Positions 44,591-56,922 of a DNA stretch of 64,000 nt are shown piece after piece (within the stretch, counting starts at the first letter, position 1; the number at the start of each line of letters is the position of its first letter). Source of the DNA: Glandiceps talaboti (Eukaryota > Hemichordata > Enteropneusta > Spengelidae). The notes under the pieces are model-generated. The model did not search any database. It saw only the letters and a program-made list of their open reading frames with translations, and was not told the origin of the DNA. The position numbers and the translations under genes were made by a program. The stretch is taken from NCBI RefSeq assembly GCF_964340395.1, contig NC_135560.1, positions 5,705,498-5,769,497 on the forward strand. The letters run 5' to 3'.

Positions 44591-47589
44591 ACCATGTTAT
44601 AATTACATATCAGTTTTTGTCACAATCACAGATACTTTGAAGACCTATTCAGTTTCCATGACATTTTTCAACTCAGAGGACACTGTCAGTGTACAGTTTT
44701 CCACCAAGCATTTTTTGGTAAAGGTACTTTTGACCAAACGAATGTCTTTTTGTCAAGGTTTCCTAAAGAGCACCAGTCAGTTTGACTTTTTGATGGCCGT
44801 ATTCCAGTACCTGTCAAACCAGGAATTATATAAATCATGTCAGCAAGTTTGAAATATGCTGATACATAAAACTACCTCTCCAAACTTTGAAAAAAAGTCA
44901 TTGATAGAGAAGTTCTTCCTTTTTACCAGGTCAATCTTGTGCATGGTTGCAGTTGTGAATGGCATAATTTCTGTTGTTATGGTAATATTGCATTTAACAG
45001 CAATGACATAAATATTGTCAGTTTCTGACGTTATTTATTTTATCGTTAATCCAGCAAAAAATTCAAAGACTGACTGATTTCAGTATTTGACAGGTAATAT
45101 TATGTATCTGTGCTACCTCATGTCACGTCTGGTTCACTCTTGAAGACTTTACGGAAATGTACATTTCAAAAATGTATAAACTGAAAGATTCGCCAGCTCA
45201 ACTGAGAAGTTTGAAATCAGGGAAGTCAAAAAACGTACAAAAAGAATTTGAAAATCTCCACATAAACTGTTGACATAGAAATCAAAATTAGATTAAAGTT
45301 ATCCACATTTCATTCTGCAAGATCAGAGAGAGTGGGGCTGACATAGTAATTGGTATGGCCTAACTCATGGGTTTGCAGACAGAGATTGCAGATTGCAGGC
45401 ATTGAGAAGTTGCAGATTGCAGGCTCTCAATTTTCATATGATATCCAATATGCAATGATGTCAATAAAGCCTGTGTTTAGGATATAAAGGAATACACAAT
45501 ATACATTTTGATTATGAAGCAAACTATCATGCACAATATATTGCAAAATATCGGGGGCAGCTTGTAATACTTGGAAAAATGGCAACTTAACTAACAAAGT
45601 GTACATCACACAGTGCATTGATATATCCGACTGTGATATACCGTACCTTATACTTGAAAGGAGTATACTGAGTCAGAGTTTCAAATCATTGCATGAACTT
45701 TTTCTGAAGTGTTACATGTGATTCTAAGTATCTAACAAGAATCAAGGTTGTGTACAAACACCCTAAGATGTTTAGTTTTGAAACTCTGTAAAAATTATTC
45801 CCACAGAATCATGATTGATACTATGATAGCAACGTACCCACAATAATATTGTTACTTCACATAATTTGCATATTATTTGCATATTTTGCATAAATTAACT
45901 TTTGTTGGATTGAATATTCATGCATTTATTAACTCACTTATGTATGGTTTTTGCATACAGTATGAATATTTATACATGTAATGTAACTCCAAAATGATTG
46001 CATAAACTAACAAATTTTATTAATTTGGTGTACACTATTTTTTTTGTCATGACACATATAGCATTATTATGTACATCTAATATTACTAACTTTTACACAT
46101 TTCAAAAAGTTTCTGTTTCTAATGTTATTGGTTACTGCATTATTGAGCCTCCGCCTGGGGTTGATACTCAGTTGCTTTTTTCATTTTTTTTCGAACTAAC
46201 TGACCCACCCGTCATTTCAAATCTTTGACTTGAAAAAACATTCTGAACAGACAACTCCTATGTATGATAGTTGCAATTAAAATCTGATATCATCATAAAA
46301 ATCTTTGAATACTTTAGATGGACTAATACAGATCAAAACCTATCTGAAGTATGGTGCATATATTTACCACCTTATCAAATGAAGGTCAACATATTTTCCT
46401 TTTGTTAACTAAATCTTGTATAAAGGTGTTCCTTATAACTCCTGGCAGCATGTCATGAACTTACTACAAACATCATGTCAGTCTAGAAAATGAAATTTGA
46501 AGTCACAAAATTATTTCAGCACTAGATGGAAACGTTAACTAAATGTATGTTTCCTTTATCTGTTTCCTGCATTGAGCTGTTATGACTCTGGTAATTGAGC
46601 CTTCGATCTACGATTAAGATAGACACAAACTAAAACTATTGTTGTAACATGTTGATACATCGAATGGACTTCGGTTTAATTATAGTCTCAGTAGAGAGAT
46701 GTCTCTGAAAACTAGTTTATTTAGGGTTCTATGAAATTGCAGTGCTGTTTTGAGACTTCCAACGTAGACACTATCTTGATCAGAGGGTGAATCACACAAC
46801 AGAGGAACCACTATCACCCAGTTGTGTAATCTACCACTTTGAAGAACAATATATTTAGTTTGTGTCCATTATAGTAAACCGGAGGCTGGGTTACCGGGGT
46901 AATACTTCACTAGCCCTTAACTTTTCCTCAGTGGACATGAGAGCTATCAATAAACACAGCCACACAGTAAACAGGCTACCATTTCCTGTGTAATACAAAT
47001 ATTAACATGGGAAAAGGAATGCATGTTTATTGATATGTTTACATCCTGGCTTCAAGATACAGCTCAGAATACTTCTTATTGCAACTTTTTAGCTCTCTTT
47101 CTCGTCAGTACATTTCAAATAACAAAATCATTACAAGTAATTTTCTATGCTGATTTGAACTTTGTAGTAACGTGTTGTTGTTTTTTACTACCATTTCAAT
47201 TTTAAAATAACAGAAATCTTCTTTATGTGTACAGACTTCATTTCTATATTCATGTAATTATGTTGTATTTTAATTCATATTTCATATTTATTGTTTGTGG
47301 TTACCATATTAATAACAAACTCCTTGATTAACATAAGGTGTCCTGTGTGATTTTCTCTTCTGAATATTACCGACATGTAATGGAATGCATAGAGGAAGTA
47401 CTCTGTAATTGTCATATAACTGTATTAACCTATCCTACCTATTACCATTTTGATATCATGGGCCTGTATACTGTTGAAATAATGTACGATGTTTCTATAT
47501 ATACTCATCCACACAAACCACACATGCCTGTATATACATAAGTACATGTGGATAGATAGTTATCCATGAGTTTAAAATATTCCATTAAT

Positions 47590-47636
47590 CCATGCATATT
47601 TGTTTGTTTGTTGATTGGTTTGTTTGTTTGTTTGTA
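47590..47636. repeat. GTTT microsatellite
   Basis: An imperfect run of TTTG units. Confidence 0.9.
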
Positions 47637-47799
47637 AGTAACACAGTTCCTGGGCTCCCTGCGCTCAAAACTAGTAAAACAGTATTAATCTACTGAACGT
47701 AGTTCCATCAAATATTACATTTATTTGAACTATAGAACTGTATTAATTTGTCTATCCTATAAAAAGTATTCTTTATTAGCACAACTGAACTGATAAGGT

Positions 47800-48716
47800 T
47801 CAGTAGTGTGCTACAGGCATGGCAAAGTGTCTCTGTCTGTCTGTCTATCTGTAAACAACTTAAAGTCAAAAACTGCTGGACCAATTGCCATGATATTTGG
47901 TGGGTATATTACCTTGGGTGTCTAGTTGAGAAATTGTTCAATTCAAGATGATCTTACCACCGATGTGTGATTCGGGGTCAGAAAATGTGACTTTCGGTCA
48001 AAAAATTCAAACTAAAAAAACTAGTGGGCAGATTGGTCTGAAATTTGGTGGGAACATTGTTAGGGGTGTTTAGATTAAGAATTGTTCACTACATGCTTGA
48101 TGATCCCATCAGTGATATGCAAATCAGGTATAAAATTGTGTCTTTTTGGTCAAAAATCTTTAATTCAAAAACTACTGTGCAGATTGGGCTGACATCTAAT
48201 TGGATGCATCTGGGGGTGTATATATGAAGAAATACTAAGCACATAATAACCTCATAAGTGATATGCAAAGAAGGTGTAAAAAGGTTAATTTTGGTCAAAA
48301 ACGTCTGTCTCAAAAAGTACTTGAGACTGAAACTTGGCAAGATGTTTCAAGAAGTGTTATTCTGCAGACTTTCACACAATTTTGACACAATTGGCCCTAG
48401 CAACCATGACAACACCCTTAGCAACAACCAAATGGCAGTATATTTTGGTCAAATAACAACATCATCTGGTAGGTGAGTAACCATTTAAAAAGATGTATGC
48501 AAATATCCCTAGCAACCATGACCACGCCCATAGCAACAGCAAAATGGTGGTGTATTTCACAAAGATAACAACAGGAATTCTTAGACCAGTGAGCAAACAT
48601 TCAAATAAGTGTATGCAAATATGCCTAGCAATAAGACCACTATTTTTATATTGGTCAAAGATCTTCAATTTATATCCCCATCATCAGCAAAAACAAAAAA
48701 AAACAGCAAAATTTAC
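47800..48716. repeat. Degenerate repeat block bordering the 5S array
   Basis: Three to four units of about 150 bp carry TCAAAAACTACTGxxCAGATTGG-type blocks, CATGATATTTGGTGGG, and GTGATATGCAAA near their ends. They are followed by two copies of CCTAGCAACCATGACCACG with CATAGCAACAGCAAAATGG. A related CCTAGCAAC...CCCTTAGCAACAG block occurs at 6870-6905. Probably an interspersed element, class unknown. Confidence 0.55.
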
Positions 48717-48739
48717 AATGAAAAGGTCAAAAAATCAAA

Positions 48740-48842
48740 AAGTCTACAGCACATGGTATTCCCAGACGGTCTCCCATTCAAGTACTAACCATGCCCGACG
48801 CAGCTTTGCTTCGTTGATCGGACGAGAACCGGCTTTTTCCAC
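48740..48842 (-). pseudogene. 5S rRNA copy 1, truncated
   Basis: First copy at the array border. The 5' 17 nt (GTCTACGGCCATACTAC) are missing, deleted between two AC dinucleotides, so helix I cannot form. A further G-to-T change lies in the CTTCGGTGATC segment (+ strand). Confidence 0.85.
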
Positions 48843-49405
48843 AAGGTTTTGAACAGAACCTTTGGTATTTATCACTAAAAAGTGCTACTCTGACTATTCA
48901 GCAATGACAACTTCAATATGTACGTACAGTTGGTGTGCGAAAATACAATCCAGATCCGATACTTTATAGATTTCACACTTCTATATCATATCAAAAGTTT
49001 CTACACGGCACAGGTACGTAGTGACAGGCTGTCACAGGTGATCCTAAAGTCGGCGCTGTTTACACCATTCAATTGCAAGTTGCCCAACAGTAGTAAACAA
49101 ACCACAGTATTGAAATACGTTATGAAAACGTTACTTTAAACAAAAGTTCGGTACATTAAATCGCTAGTTGAAAGTGTTTGTTGGGCTGCTGCATTGGCTG
49201 ACACCTGGCGAGGAGTTAGAGCGGAATTAAAAGGAAGGGCCGATAATCATGACTTGGATAGTCTCGGTTCCCCAGCCTTTTGCCGCTGGAGGCTCTGCCT
49301 ATGAGACTACCCCAAACGAATGAGTGTGGCGTCGAATTAAGAATGCATGTGATTAATGACGAGATGAATGATGGGTAAATAGAATGAAAAGGTCAAAAAA
49401 TCAAA

Positions 49406-49525
49406 AAGTCTTCAGCACATGGTATTCCCAGACGGTCTCCCATTCAAGTACTAACCATGCCCGACGCAGCTTTGCTTCGGTGATCGGACGAGAACCGGCT
49501 TTTTCCACGTAGTATGGCCATAGAC
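49406..49525 (-). rRNA. 5S ribosomal RNA copy 2
   Basis: Full 120 nt. Two changes fall in helix I (C6 to U, U114 to A), giving an A-A mismatch at 5/114 and a U-G wobble at 6/113. It may be weaker or decaying. Confidence 0.85.
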
Positions 49526-50058
49526 AAGGTTTTGAACAAAACCTTTGGTATTTATCACTAAAAAGTGCTACTCTGACTATTCAGCAATGACAACTTCAAT
49601 ATGTACGTACAGTTGGTGTGCGAAAATACAATCCAGATCCGATACTTTATAGATTTCACACTTCTATATCATATCAAAAGTTTCTACACGGCACAGGTAC
49701 GTAACTGACAGGCTGTCACAGGTGATCCTAAAGTCGGCGCTGTTTACACCATTCAATTGCAAGTTGTCCAACAGTAGTAAACAAACCACAGTATTGAAAT
49801 ACGTTATGAAAACGTTACTTTTAAACAGAAGTTCGGTAGTTGAAAGTGTTTGTTGGGCTGCTGCATTGGCTGACACCTGGCGAGGAGTTAGAGCGGAATT
49901 AAAAGGAAGGGCCGATAATCATGACTTGGATAGTCTCGGTTCCCCAGCCTTTTGCCGCTGGAGGCTCTGCCTATGAGACTACCCCAAACGAATGAGTGTG
50001 GCGTCGAATTAAGAATGCATGTGATTAATGACGAGATGAATGATGGGTAAATAGAATG

Positions 50059-50079
50059 AAAAGGTCAAAAAATCAAAAA
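50059..50079 (-). terminator. Stacked Pol III terminators (example: copy 3)
   Basis: On the minus strand the 5S 3' end runs into T5, then GA, T6, GACC and T4. Three T runs in about 20 bp would act as primary and back-up Pol III terminators. The arrangement is repeated in all copies. Confidence 0.8.
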
Positions 50080-50197
50080 GTCTACAGCACATGGTATTCC
50101 CAGACGGTCTCCCATTCAAGTACTAACCATGCCCGACGCAGCTTTGCTTCGGTGATCGGACGAGAACCGGCTTTTTCCACGTAGTATGGCCGTAGAC
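50078..50197 (-). rRNA. 5S ribosomal RNA copy 3 (consensus type)
   Basis: 120 nt, used as the reference copy. The 5S RNA is the Pol III-transcribed component of the large ribosomal subunit. Helices I-V all form: 1-9/110-118, 16-21/57-62, 29-32/45-48, 67-72/103-108 and 81-86/91-95. Relative to human 5S there are 20 substitutions and no indels; the 15 in helices keep pairing and 5 are in loops. The invariant TTAGTACTTG and ATGGGAGACCG internal promoter segments are kept, apart from compensated changes. Confidence 0.95.
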
Positions 50198-50220
50198 AAG
50201 GTTTTGAACAGAACCTTTGG

Positions 50221-50227
50221 TATTTAT
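50221..50227 (-). promoter_or_regulatory. TATA-like element upstream of 5S (example: copy 3)
   Basis: Reading the minus strand, ATAAATA lies at -30 to -24 relative to the 5S 5' end. The same heptamer is conserved at this distance in nearly every array copy. TATA-like boxes near -30 help position Pol III at 5S genes in several invertebrates. Confidence 0.6.
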
Positions 50228-50761
50228 CACCATAAAGTGCTACTCTGACTATTCAGCAATGACAACTTCAATATGTACGTACAGTTGGTGTGCGAAAATA
50301 CAATCCAGATCCGATACTTTATAGATTTCACACTTCTATATCATATCAAAAGTTTCTACACGGCACAGGTACGTAGTGACAGGCTGTCACAGGTGATCCT
50401 AAAGTCGGCGCTGTTTACACCATTCAATTGCAAGTTGCCCAACAGTAGTAAACAAACCACAGTATTGAAATACGTTATGAAAACGTTACTTTTAAACAGA
50501 AGTTCGGTACATTAAATCGCTAGTTGAAAGTGTTTGTTGGGCTGCTGCATTGGCTGACACCTGGTGAGGAGTTAGAGCGGAATTAAAAGGAAGGGCCGAT
50601 AATCATGACTTGGATAGTCTCGGTTCCCCAGCCTTTTGCCGCTGGAGGCTCTGCCTATGAGACTACCCCAAAAGAATGAGTGTGGCGTCGATTTAAGAAT
50701 GTATGTGATTAAAGACAAGATGAATGATGGGTAAATAGAATGAAAAGGTCAAAAAATCAAA

Positions 50762-50881
50762 AAGTATACAGCACATGGTATTCCCAGACGGTCTCCCATT
50801 CAAGTACTAACCATGCCCGACGCAGCTTTGCTTCGGTGATCGGACGAGAACCGGCTTTTTCCACGTAGTATGGCCGTAGAC
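50762..50881 (-). rRNA. 5S ribosomal RNA copy 4
   Basis: 120 nt. It has one change in helix I (G116 to U), leaving a C3-U116 mismatch; otherwise consensus. The same change occurs in copy 8. Confidence 0.9.
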
Positions 50882-51445
50882 AAGGTTTTGAACAGAACCT
50901 TTGGTATTTATCACTAAAGAGTGCTACTCTGACTATTCAGCAATGACAACTTCAATATGTACGTATAGTTGGTGTGCGAAAATACAATCCAGATCCGATA
51001 CTTTATAGATTTCACACTTCTATATCATATCAAAAGTTTCTACACGGCACAGGTACGTAGTGACAGGCTGTCACAGGTGATCCTAAAGTCGGCGCTGTTT
51101 ACACCATTCAATTGCAAGTTGCCCAACAGTAGTAAACAAACCACAGTATTGAAATACGTTATGAAAACGTTACTTTTAAACAAAAGTTCGGTACATTAAA
51201 TCGCTAGTTGAAAGTGTTTGTTGGGCTGCTGCATTGGCTGACACCTGGTGAGGAGTTAGAGCGGAATTAAAAGGAAGGGCCGATAATCATGACTTGGATA
51301 GTCTCGGTTCACCAGCCTTTTGCCGCTGGAGGCTCTGCCTATGAGACTACCCCAAACGAATGAGTGTGGCGTCGAATTAAGAATGTATGTGATTAAAGAC
51401 GAGATGAATGATGGGTAAATAGAATGAAAAGGTCAAAAAATCAAA

Positions 51446-51565
51446 AAGTCTACAGCACATGGTATTCCCAGACGGTCTCCCATTCAAGTACTAACCATGC
51501 CCGACGCAGCTTTGCTTCGGTGATCGGACGAGAACCGGCTTTTTCCACGTAGTATGGCCGTAGAC
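51446..51565 (-). rRNA. 5S ribosomal RNA copy 5
   Basis: 120 nt, consensus sequence. Its unit belongs to the spacer subtype with GTAACTGACAGG and lacking ATTAAATCGC. Confidence 0.95.
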
Positions 51566-52117
51566 AAGGTTTTGAATAGAACCTTTGGTATTTATCACTA
51601 AAAAGTGCTACTCTGACTATTCAGCAATGACAACTTCAATATGTACGTACAGTTGGTGTGCGAAAATACAATCCAGATCCGATACTTTATAGATTTCACA
51701 CTTCTATATCATATCAAAAGTTTCTACACGGCACAGGTACGTAACTGACAGGCTGTCACAGGTGATCCTAAAGTCGGCGCTGTTTACACCATTCAATTGC
51801 AAGTTGTCCAACAGTAGTAAACAAACCACAGTATTGAAATACGTTATGAAAACGTTACTTTTAAACAGAAGTTCGGTAGTTGAAAGTGTTTGTTGGGCTG
51901 CTGCATTGGCTGACACCTGGCGAGGAGTTAGAGCGGAATTAAAAGGAAGGGCCGATAATCATGACTTGGATAGTCTCGGTTCCCCAGCCTTTTGCCGCTG
52001 GAGGCTCTGCCTATGAGACTACCCCAAACGAATGAGTGTGGCGTCGAATTAAGAATGCATGTGATTAATGACGAGATGAATGATGGGTAAATAGAATGAA
52101 AAGGTCAAAAAATCAAA

Positions 52118-52237
52118 AAGTCTACAGCACATGGTATTCCCAGACGGTCTCCCATTCAAGTACTAACCATGCCCGACGCAGCTTTGCTTCGGTGATCGGA
52201 CGAGAACCGGCTTTTTCCAGGTAGTATGGCCGTAGAC
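52118..52237 (-). rRNA. 5S ribosomal RNA copy 6
   Basis: 120 nt, consensus except for one change near position 18-19 (CCAGGTAG on the + strand), within helix II. Confidence 0.92.
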
Positions 52238-52791
52238 AAGGTTTTGAACAGAACCTTTGGTATTTATCACCATAAAGTGCTACTCTGACTATTCAGCAAT
52301 GACAACTTCAATATGTACGTACAGTTGGTGTGCGAAAATACAATCCAGATCCGATACTTTATAGATTTCACACTTCTATATCATATCAAAAGTTTCTACA
52401 CGGCACAGGTACGTAGTAGTGACAGGCTGTCACAGGTGATCCTAAAGTCGGCGCTGTTTACACCATTCAATTGCAAGTTGCCCAACAGTAGTAAACAAAC
52501 CACAGTATTGAAATACGTTATGAAAACGTTACTTTTAAACAGAAGTTCGGTAGTTGAAAGTGTTTGTTGGGCTGCTGCATTGGCTGACACCTGGTGAGGA
52601 GTTAGAGCGGAATTAAAAGGAAGGGCCGATAATCATGACTTGGATAGTCTCGGTTCACCAGCCTTTTGCCGCTGGAGGCTCTGCCTATGAGACTACCCCA
52701 AACGAATGAGTGTGGCGTCGAATTAAGAATGCATGTGATTAATGACGAGATGAATGATGGGTAAATAGAATGAAAAGGTCAAAAAATCAAA

Positions 52792-52911
52792 AAGTCTACA
52801 GCACATGGTATTCCCAGACGGTCTCCCATTCAAGTACTAACCATGCCCGACGCAGCTTTGCTTCGGTGATCGGACGAGAACCGGCTTTTTCCACGTAGTA
52901 TGGCCGTAGAG
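52792..52911 (-). rRNA. 5S ribosomal RNA copy 7
   Basis: 120 nt. The first transcribed base is changed (G1 to C), which breaks the terminal pair of helix I; otherwise consensus. Confidence 0.92.
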
Positions 52912-53475
52912 AAGGTTTTGAACAGAACCTTTGGTATTTATCACCATAAAGTGCTACTCTGACTATTCAGCAATGACAACTTCAATATGTACGTACAGTT
53001 GGTGTGCGAAAATACAATCCAGATCCGATACTTTATAGATTTCACACTTCTATATCATATCAAAAGTTTCTACACGGCACAGGTACGTAGTGACAGGCTG
53101 TCACAGGTGATCCTAAAGTCGGCGCTGTTTACACCATTCAATTGCAAGTTGCCCAACAGTAGTAAACAAACCACACTATTGAAATACGTTATGAAAACGT
53201 TACTTTTAAACAGAAGTTCGGTACATTAAATCGCTAGTTGAAAGTGTTTGTTGGGCTGCTGCATTGGCTGACACCTGGTGAGGAGTTAGAGCGGAATTAA
53301 AAGGAAGGGCCGATAATCATGACTTGGATAGTCTCGGTTCCCCAGCCTTTTGCCGCTGGAGGCTCTGCCTATGAGACTACCCCAAACGAATGAGTGTGGC
53401 GTCGAATTAAGAATGTATGTGATTAAAGACAAGATGAATGATGGGTAAATAGAATGAAAAGGTCAAAAAATCAAA

Positions 53476-53595
53476 AAGTATACAGCACATGGTATTCCCA
53501 GACGGTCTCCCATTCAAGTACTAACCATGCCCGACGCAGCTTTGCTTCGGTGATCGGACGAGAACCGGCTTTTTCCACGTAGTATGGCCGTAGAC
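53476..53595 (-). rRNA. 5S ribosomal RNA copy 8
   Basis: 120 nt. It carries the same helix I change as copy 4 (G116 to U), indicating a shared block copy. Confidence 0.9.
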
Positions 53596-54159
53596 AAGGT
53601 TTTGAACAGAACCTTTGGTATTTATCACTAAAGAGTGCTACTCTGACTATTCAGCAATGACAACTTCAATATGTACGTATAGTTGGTGTGCGAAAATACA
53701 ATCCAGATCCGATACTTTATAGATTTCACACTTCTATATCATATCAAAAGTTTCTACACGGCACAGGTACGTAGTGACAGGCTGTCACAGGTGATCCTAA
53801 AGTCGGCGCTGTTTACACCATTCAATTGCAAGTTGCCCAACAGTAGTAAACAAACCACAGTATTGAAATACGTTATGAAAACGTTACTTTTAAACAAAAG
53901 TTCGGTACATTAAATCGCTAGTTGAAAGTGTTTGTTGGGCTGCTGCATTGGCTGACACCTGGTGAGGAGTTAGAGCGGAATTAAAAGGAAGGGCCGATAA
54001 TCATGACTTGGATAGTCTCGGTTCCCCAGCCTTTTGCCGCTGGAGGCTCTGCCTATGAGACTACCCCAAACGAATGAGTGTGGCGTCGAATTAAGAATGT
54101 ATGTGATTAATGACGAGATGAATGATGGGTAAATAGAATGAAAAGGTCAAAAAATCAAA

Positions 54160-54279
54160 AAGTCTACAGCACATGGTATTCCCAGACGGTCTCCCATTCA
54201 AGTACTAACCATGCCCGACGCAGCTTTGCTTCGGTGATCGGACGAGAACCGGCTTTTTCCAGGTAGTATGGCCGTAGAC
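54160..54279 (-). rRNA. 5S ribosomal RNA copy 9
   Basis: 120 nt. It shares the helix II change of copy 6; otherwise consensus. Confidence 0.92.
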
Positions 54280-54843
54280 AAGGTTTTGAACAGAACCTTT
54301 GGTATTTATCACTAAAGAGTGCTACTCTGACTATTCAGCAATGACAACTTCAATATGTACGTATAGTTGGTGTGCGAAAATACAATCCAGATCCGATACT
54401 TTATAGATTTCACACTTCTATATCATATCAAAAGTTTCTACACGGCACAGGTACGTAGTGACAGGCTGTCACAGGTGATCCTAAAGTCGGCGCTGTTTAC
54501 ACCATTCAATTGCAAGTTGCCCAACAGTAGTAAACAAACCACAGTATTGAAATACGTTATGAAAACGTTACTTTTAAACAAAAGTTCGGTACATTAAATC
54601 GCTAGTTGAAAGTGTTTGTTGGGCTGCTGCATTGGCTGACACCTGGTGAGGAGTTAGAGCGGAATTAAAAGGAAGGGCCGATAATCATGACTTGGATAGT
54701 CTCGGTTCCCCAGCCTTTTGCCGCTGGAGGCTCTGCCTATGAAACTACCCCAAACGAATGAGTGTGGCGTCGAATTAAGAATGTATGTGATTAAAGACAA
54801 GATGAATGATGGGTAAATAGAATGAAAAGGTCAAAAAATCAAA

Positions 54844-54963
54844 AAGTCTACAGCACATGGTATTCCCAGACGGTCTCCCATTCAAGTACTAACCATGCCC
54901 GACGCAGCTTTGCTTCGGTGAATGGACGAGAACCGGCATTTTCCACGTAGTATGGCCGTAGAC
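54844..54963 (-). rRNA. 5S ribosomal RNA copy 10
   Basis: 120 nt. It has two adjacent changes in the helix III apical loop region (GTGAATGGAC in place of GTGATCGGAC on the + strand) and one further change near position 26. Confidence 0.88.
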
Positions 54964-55526
54964 AAGGTTTTGAACAGAACCTTTGGTATTTATCACTAAA
55001 GAGTGCTACTCTGACTATTCAGCAATGACAACTTCAATATGTACGTATAGTTGGTGTGCGAAAATACAATCCAGATCCGATACTTTATAGATTTCACACT
55101 TCTATATATATCAAAAGTTTCTACACGGCACAGGTACGTAGTGACAGGCTGTCACAGGTGATCCTAAAGTCGGCGCTGTTTACACCATTCAATTGCAAGT
55201 TGCCCAACAGTAGTAAACAAACCACAGTATTGAAATACGTTATGAAAACGTTACTTTTAAACAAAAGTTCGGTACATTAAATCGCTAGTTGAAAGTGTTT
55301 GTTGGGCTGCTGCATTGGCTGACACCTGGTGAGGAGTTAGAGCGGAATTAAAAGGAAGGGCCGATAATCATGACTTGGATAGTCTCGGTTCCCCAGCCTT
55401 TTGCCGCTGGAGGCTCTGCCTATGAGACTACCCCAAACGAATGAGTGTGGCGTCGAATTAAGAATGTATGTGATTAATGACGAGATGAATGATGGGTAAA
55501 TAGAATGAAAAGGTCAAAAAATCAAA

Positions 55527-55646
55527 AAGTCTACAGCACATGGTATTCCCAGACGGTCTCCCATTCAAGTACTAACCATGCCCGACGCAGCTTTGCTTCG
55601 GTGATCGGACGAGAACCGGCTTTTTCCACGTTGTGTGGCCGTAGAC
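55527..55646 (-). rRNA. 5S ribosomal RNA copy 11
   Basis: 120 nt. Two changes near positions 13-16 (ACGTTGTGTGG on the + strand). The unit carries an 86-bp spacer deletion upstream of the gene, identical to that in copy 20. Confidence 0.9.
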
Positions 55647-56124
55647 AAGGTTTTGAACAGAACCTTTGGTATTTATCACTAAAGAGTGCTACTCTGACTA
55701 TTCAGCAATGACAACTTCAATATGTACGTATAGTTGGTGTGACAGGCTGTCACAGGTGATCCTAACGTCGGCGCTGTTTACACCATTCAATTGCAAGTTG
55801 CCCAACAGTAGTAAACAAACCACAGTATTGAAATACGTTATGAAAACGTTACTTTTAAACAAAAGTTCGGTACATTAAATCGCTAGTTGAAAGTGTTTGT
55901 TGGGCTGCTGCATTGGCTGACACCTGGTGAGGAGTTAGAGCGGAATTAAAAGGAAGGGCCGATAATCATGACTTGGATAGTCTCGGTTCCCCAGCCTTTT
56001 GCCGCTGGAGGCTCTGCCTATGAGACTACCCCAAAAGAATGAGTGTGGCGTCGATTTAAGAATGTATGTGATTAAAGACAAGATGAATGATGGGTAAATA
56101 GAATGAAAAGGTCAAAAAATCAAA

Positions 56125-56244
56125 AAGTCTACAGCACATGGTATTCCCAGACGGTCTCCCATTCAAGTACTAACCATGCCCGACGCAGCTTTGCTTCGGT
56201 GATCGGACGAGAACCGGCTTTTTCCACGTAGTATGGCCGTAGAC
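56125..56244 (-). rRNA. 5S ribosomal RNA copy 12
   Basis: 120 nt, consensus sequence with consensus T-run terminators. Confidence 0.95.
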
Positions 56245-56808
56245 AAGGTTTTGAACAGAACCTTTGGTATTTATCACTAAAGAGTGCTACTCTGACTATT
56301 CAGCAATGACAACTTCAATATGTACGTATAGTTGGTGTGCGAAAATACAATCCAGATCCGATACTTTATAGATTTCACACTTCTATATCATATCAAAAGT
56401 TTCTACACGGCACAGGTACGTAGTGACAGGCTGTCACAGGTGATCCTAAAGTCGGCGCTGTTTACACCATTCAATTGCAAGTTGCCCAACAGTAGTAAAC
56501 AAACCACAGTATTGAAATACGTTATGAAAACGTTACTTTTAAACAAAAGTTCGGTACATTAAATCGCTAGTTGAAAGTGTTTGTTGGGCTGCTGCATTGG
56601 CTGACACCTGGTGAGGAGTTAGAGCGGAATTAAAAGGAAGGGCCGATAATCATGACTTGGATAGTCTCGGTTCCCCAGCCTTTTGCCGCTGGAGGCTCTG
56701 CCTATGAGACTACCCCAAACGAATGAGTGTGGCGTCGAATTAAGAATGTATGTGATTAAAGACGAGATGAATGATGGGTAAATAGAATGAAAAGGTCAAA
56801 AAATCAAA

Positions 56809-56922
56809 AAGTCTACAGCACATGGTATTCCCAGACGGTCTCCCATTATAACCTTGCCCGACGCAGCTTTGCTTCGGTGATCGGACGAGAACCGGCTTTT
56901 TCCACGTAGTATGGCCGTAGAC
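56809..56922 (-). pseudogene. 5S rRNA copy 13 with internal 6-nt deletion
   Basis: 114 nt. The segment around positions 73-83 (normally TAGTACTTGAA) is shortened by 6 nt, removing loop E and the start of helix IV, part of the TFIIIA-binding box C region. A further change falls at position 68. Probably non-functional. Confidence 0.85.

Larger units (their letters stand above)
41010..48716. other. Intergenic region between DAPK1 and the 5S array
   Basis: No protein-coding gene is recognised. The left end must include the DAPK1 3' UTR. It holds two minisatellites (42491-43255, 44250-44590), a GTTT run (47590-47636) and a degenerate repeat block bordering the 5S array (47800-48716). The rest (41120-42490, 43260-44250, 44590-47590) appears single-copy and AT-rich; open frames there are short and match nothing I know. 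Confidence 0.65.

Noticed and set aside
49259-49310. Second small RNA gene (snRNA or spliced leader) in the 5S spacer
   Set aside because: I compared the spacer with U1, U2, U4, U5 and U6 signatures from memory and saw no match; only hairpins remain.
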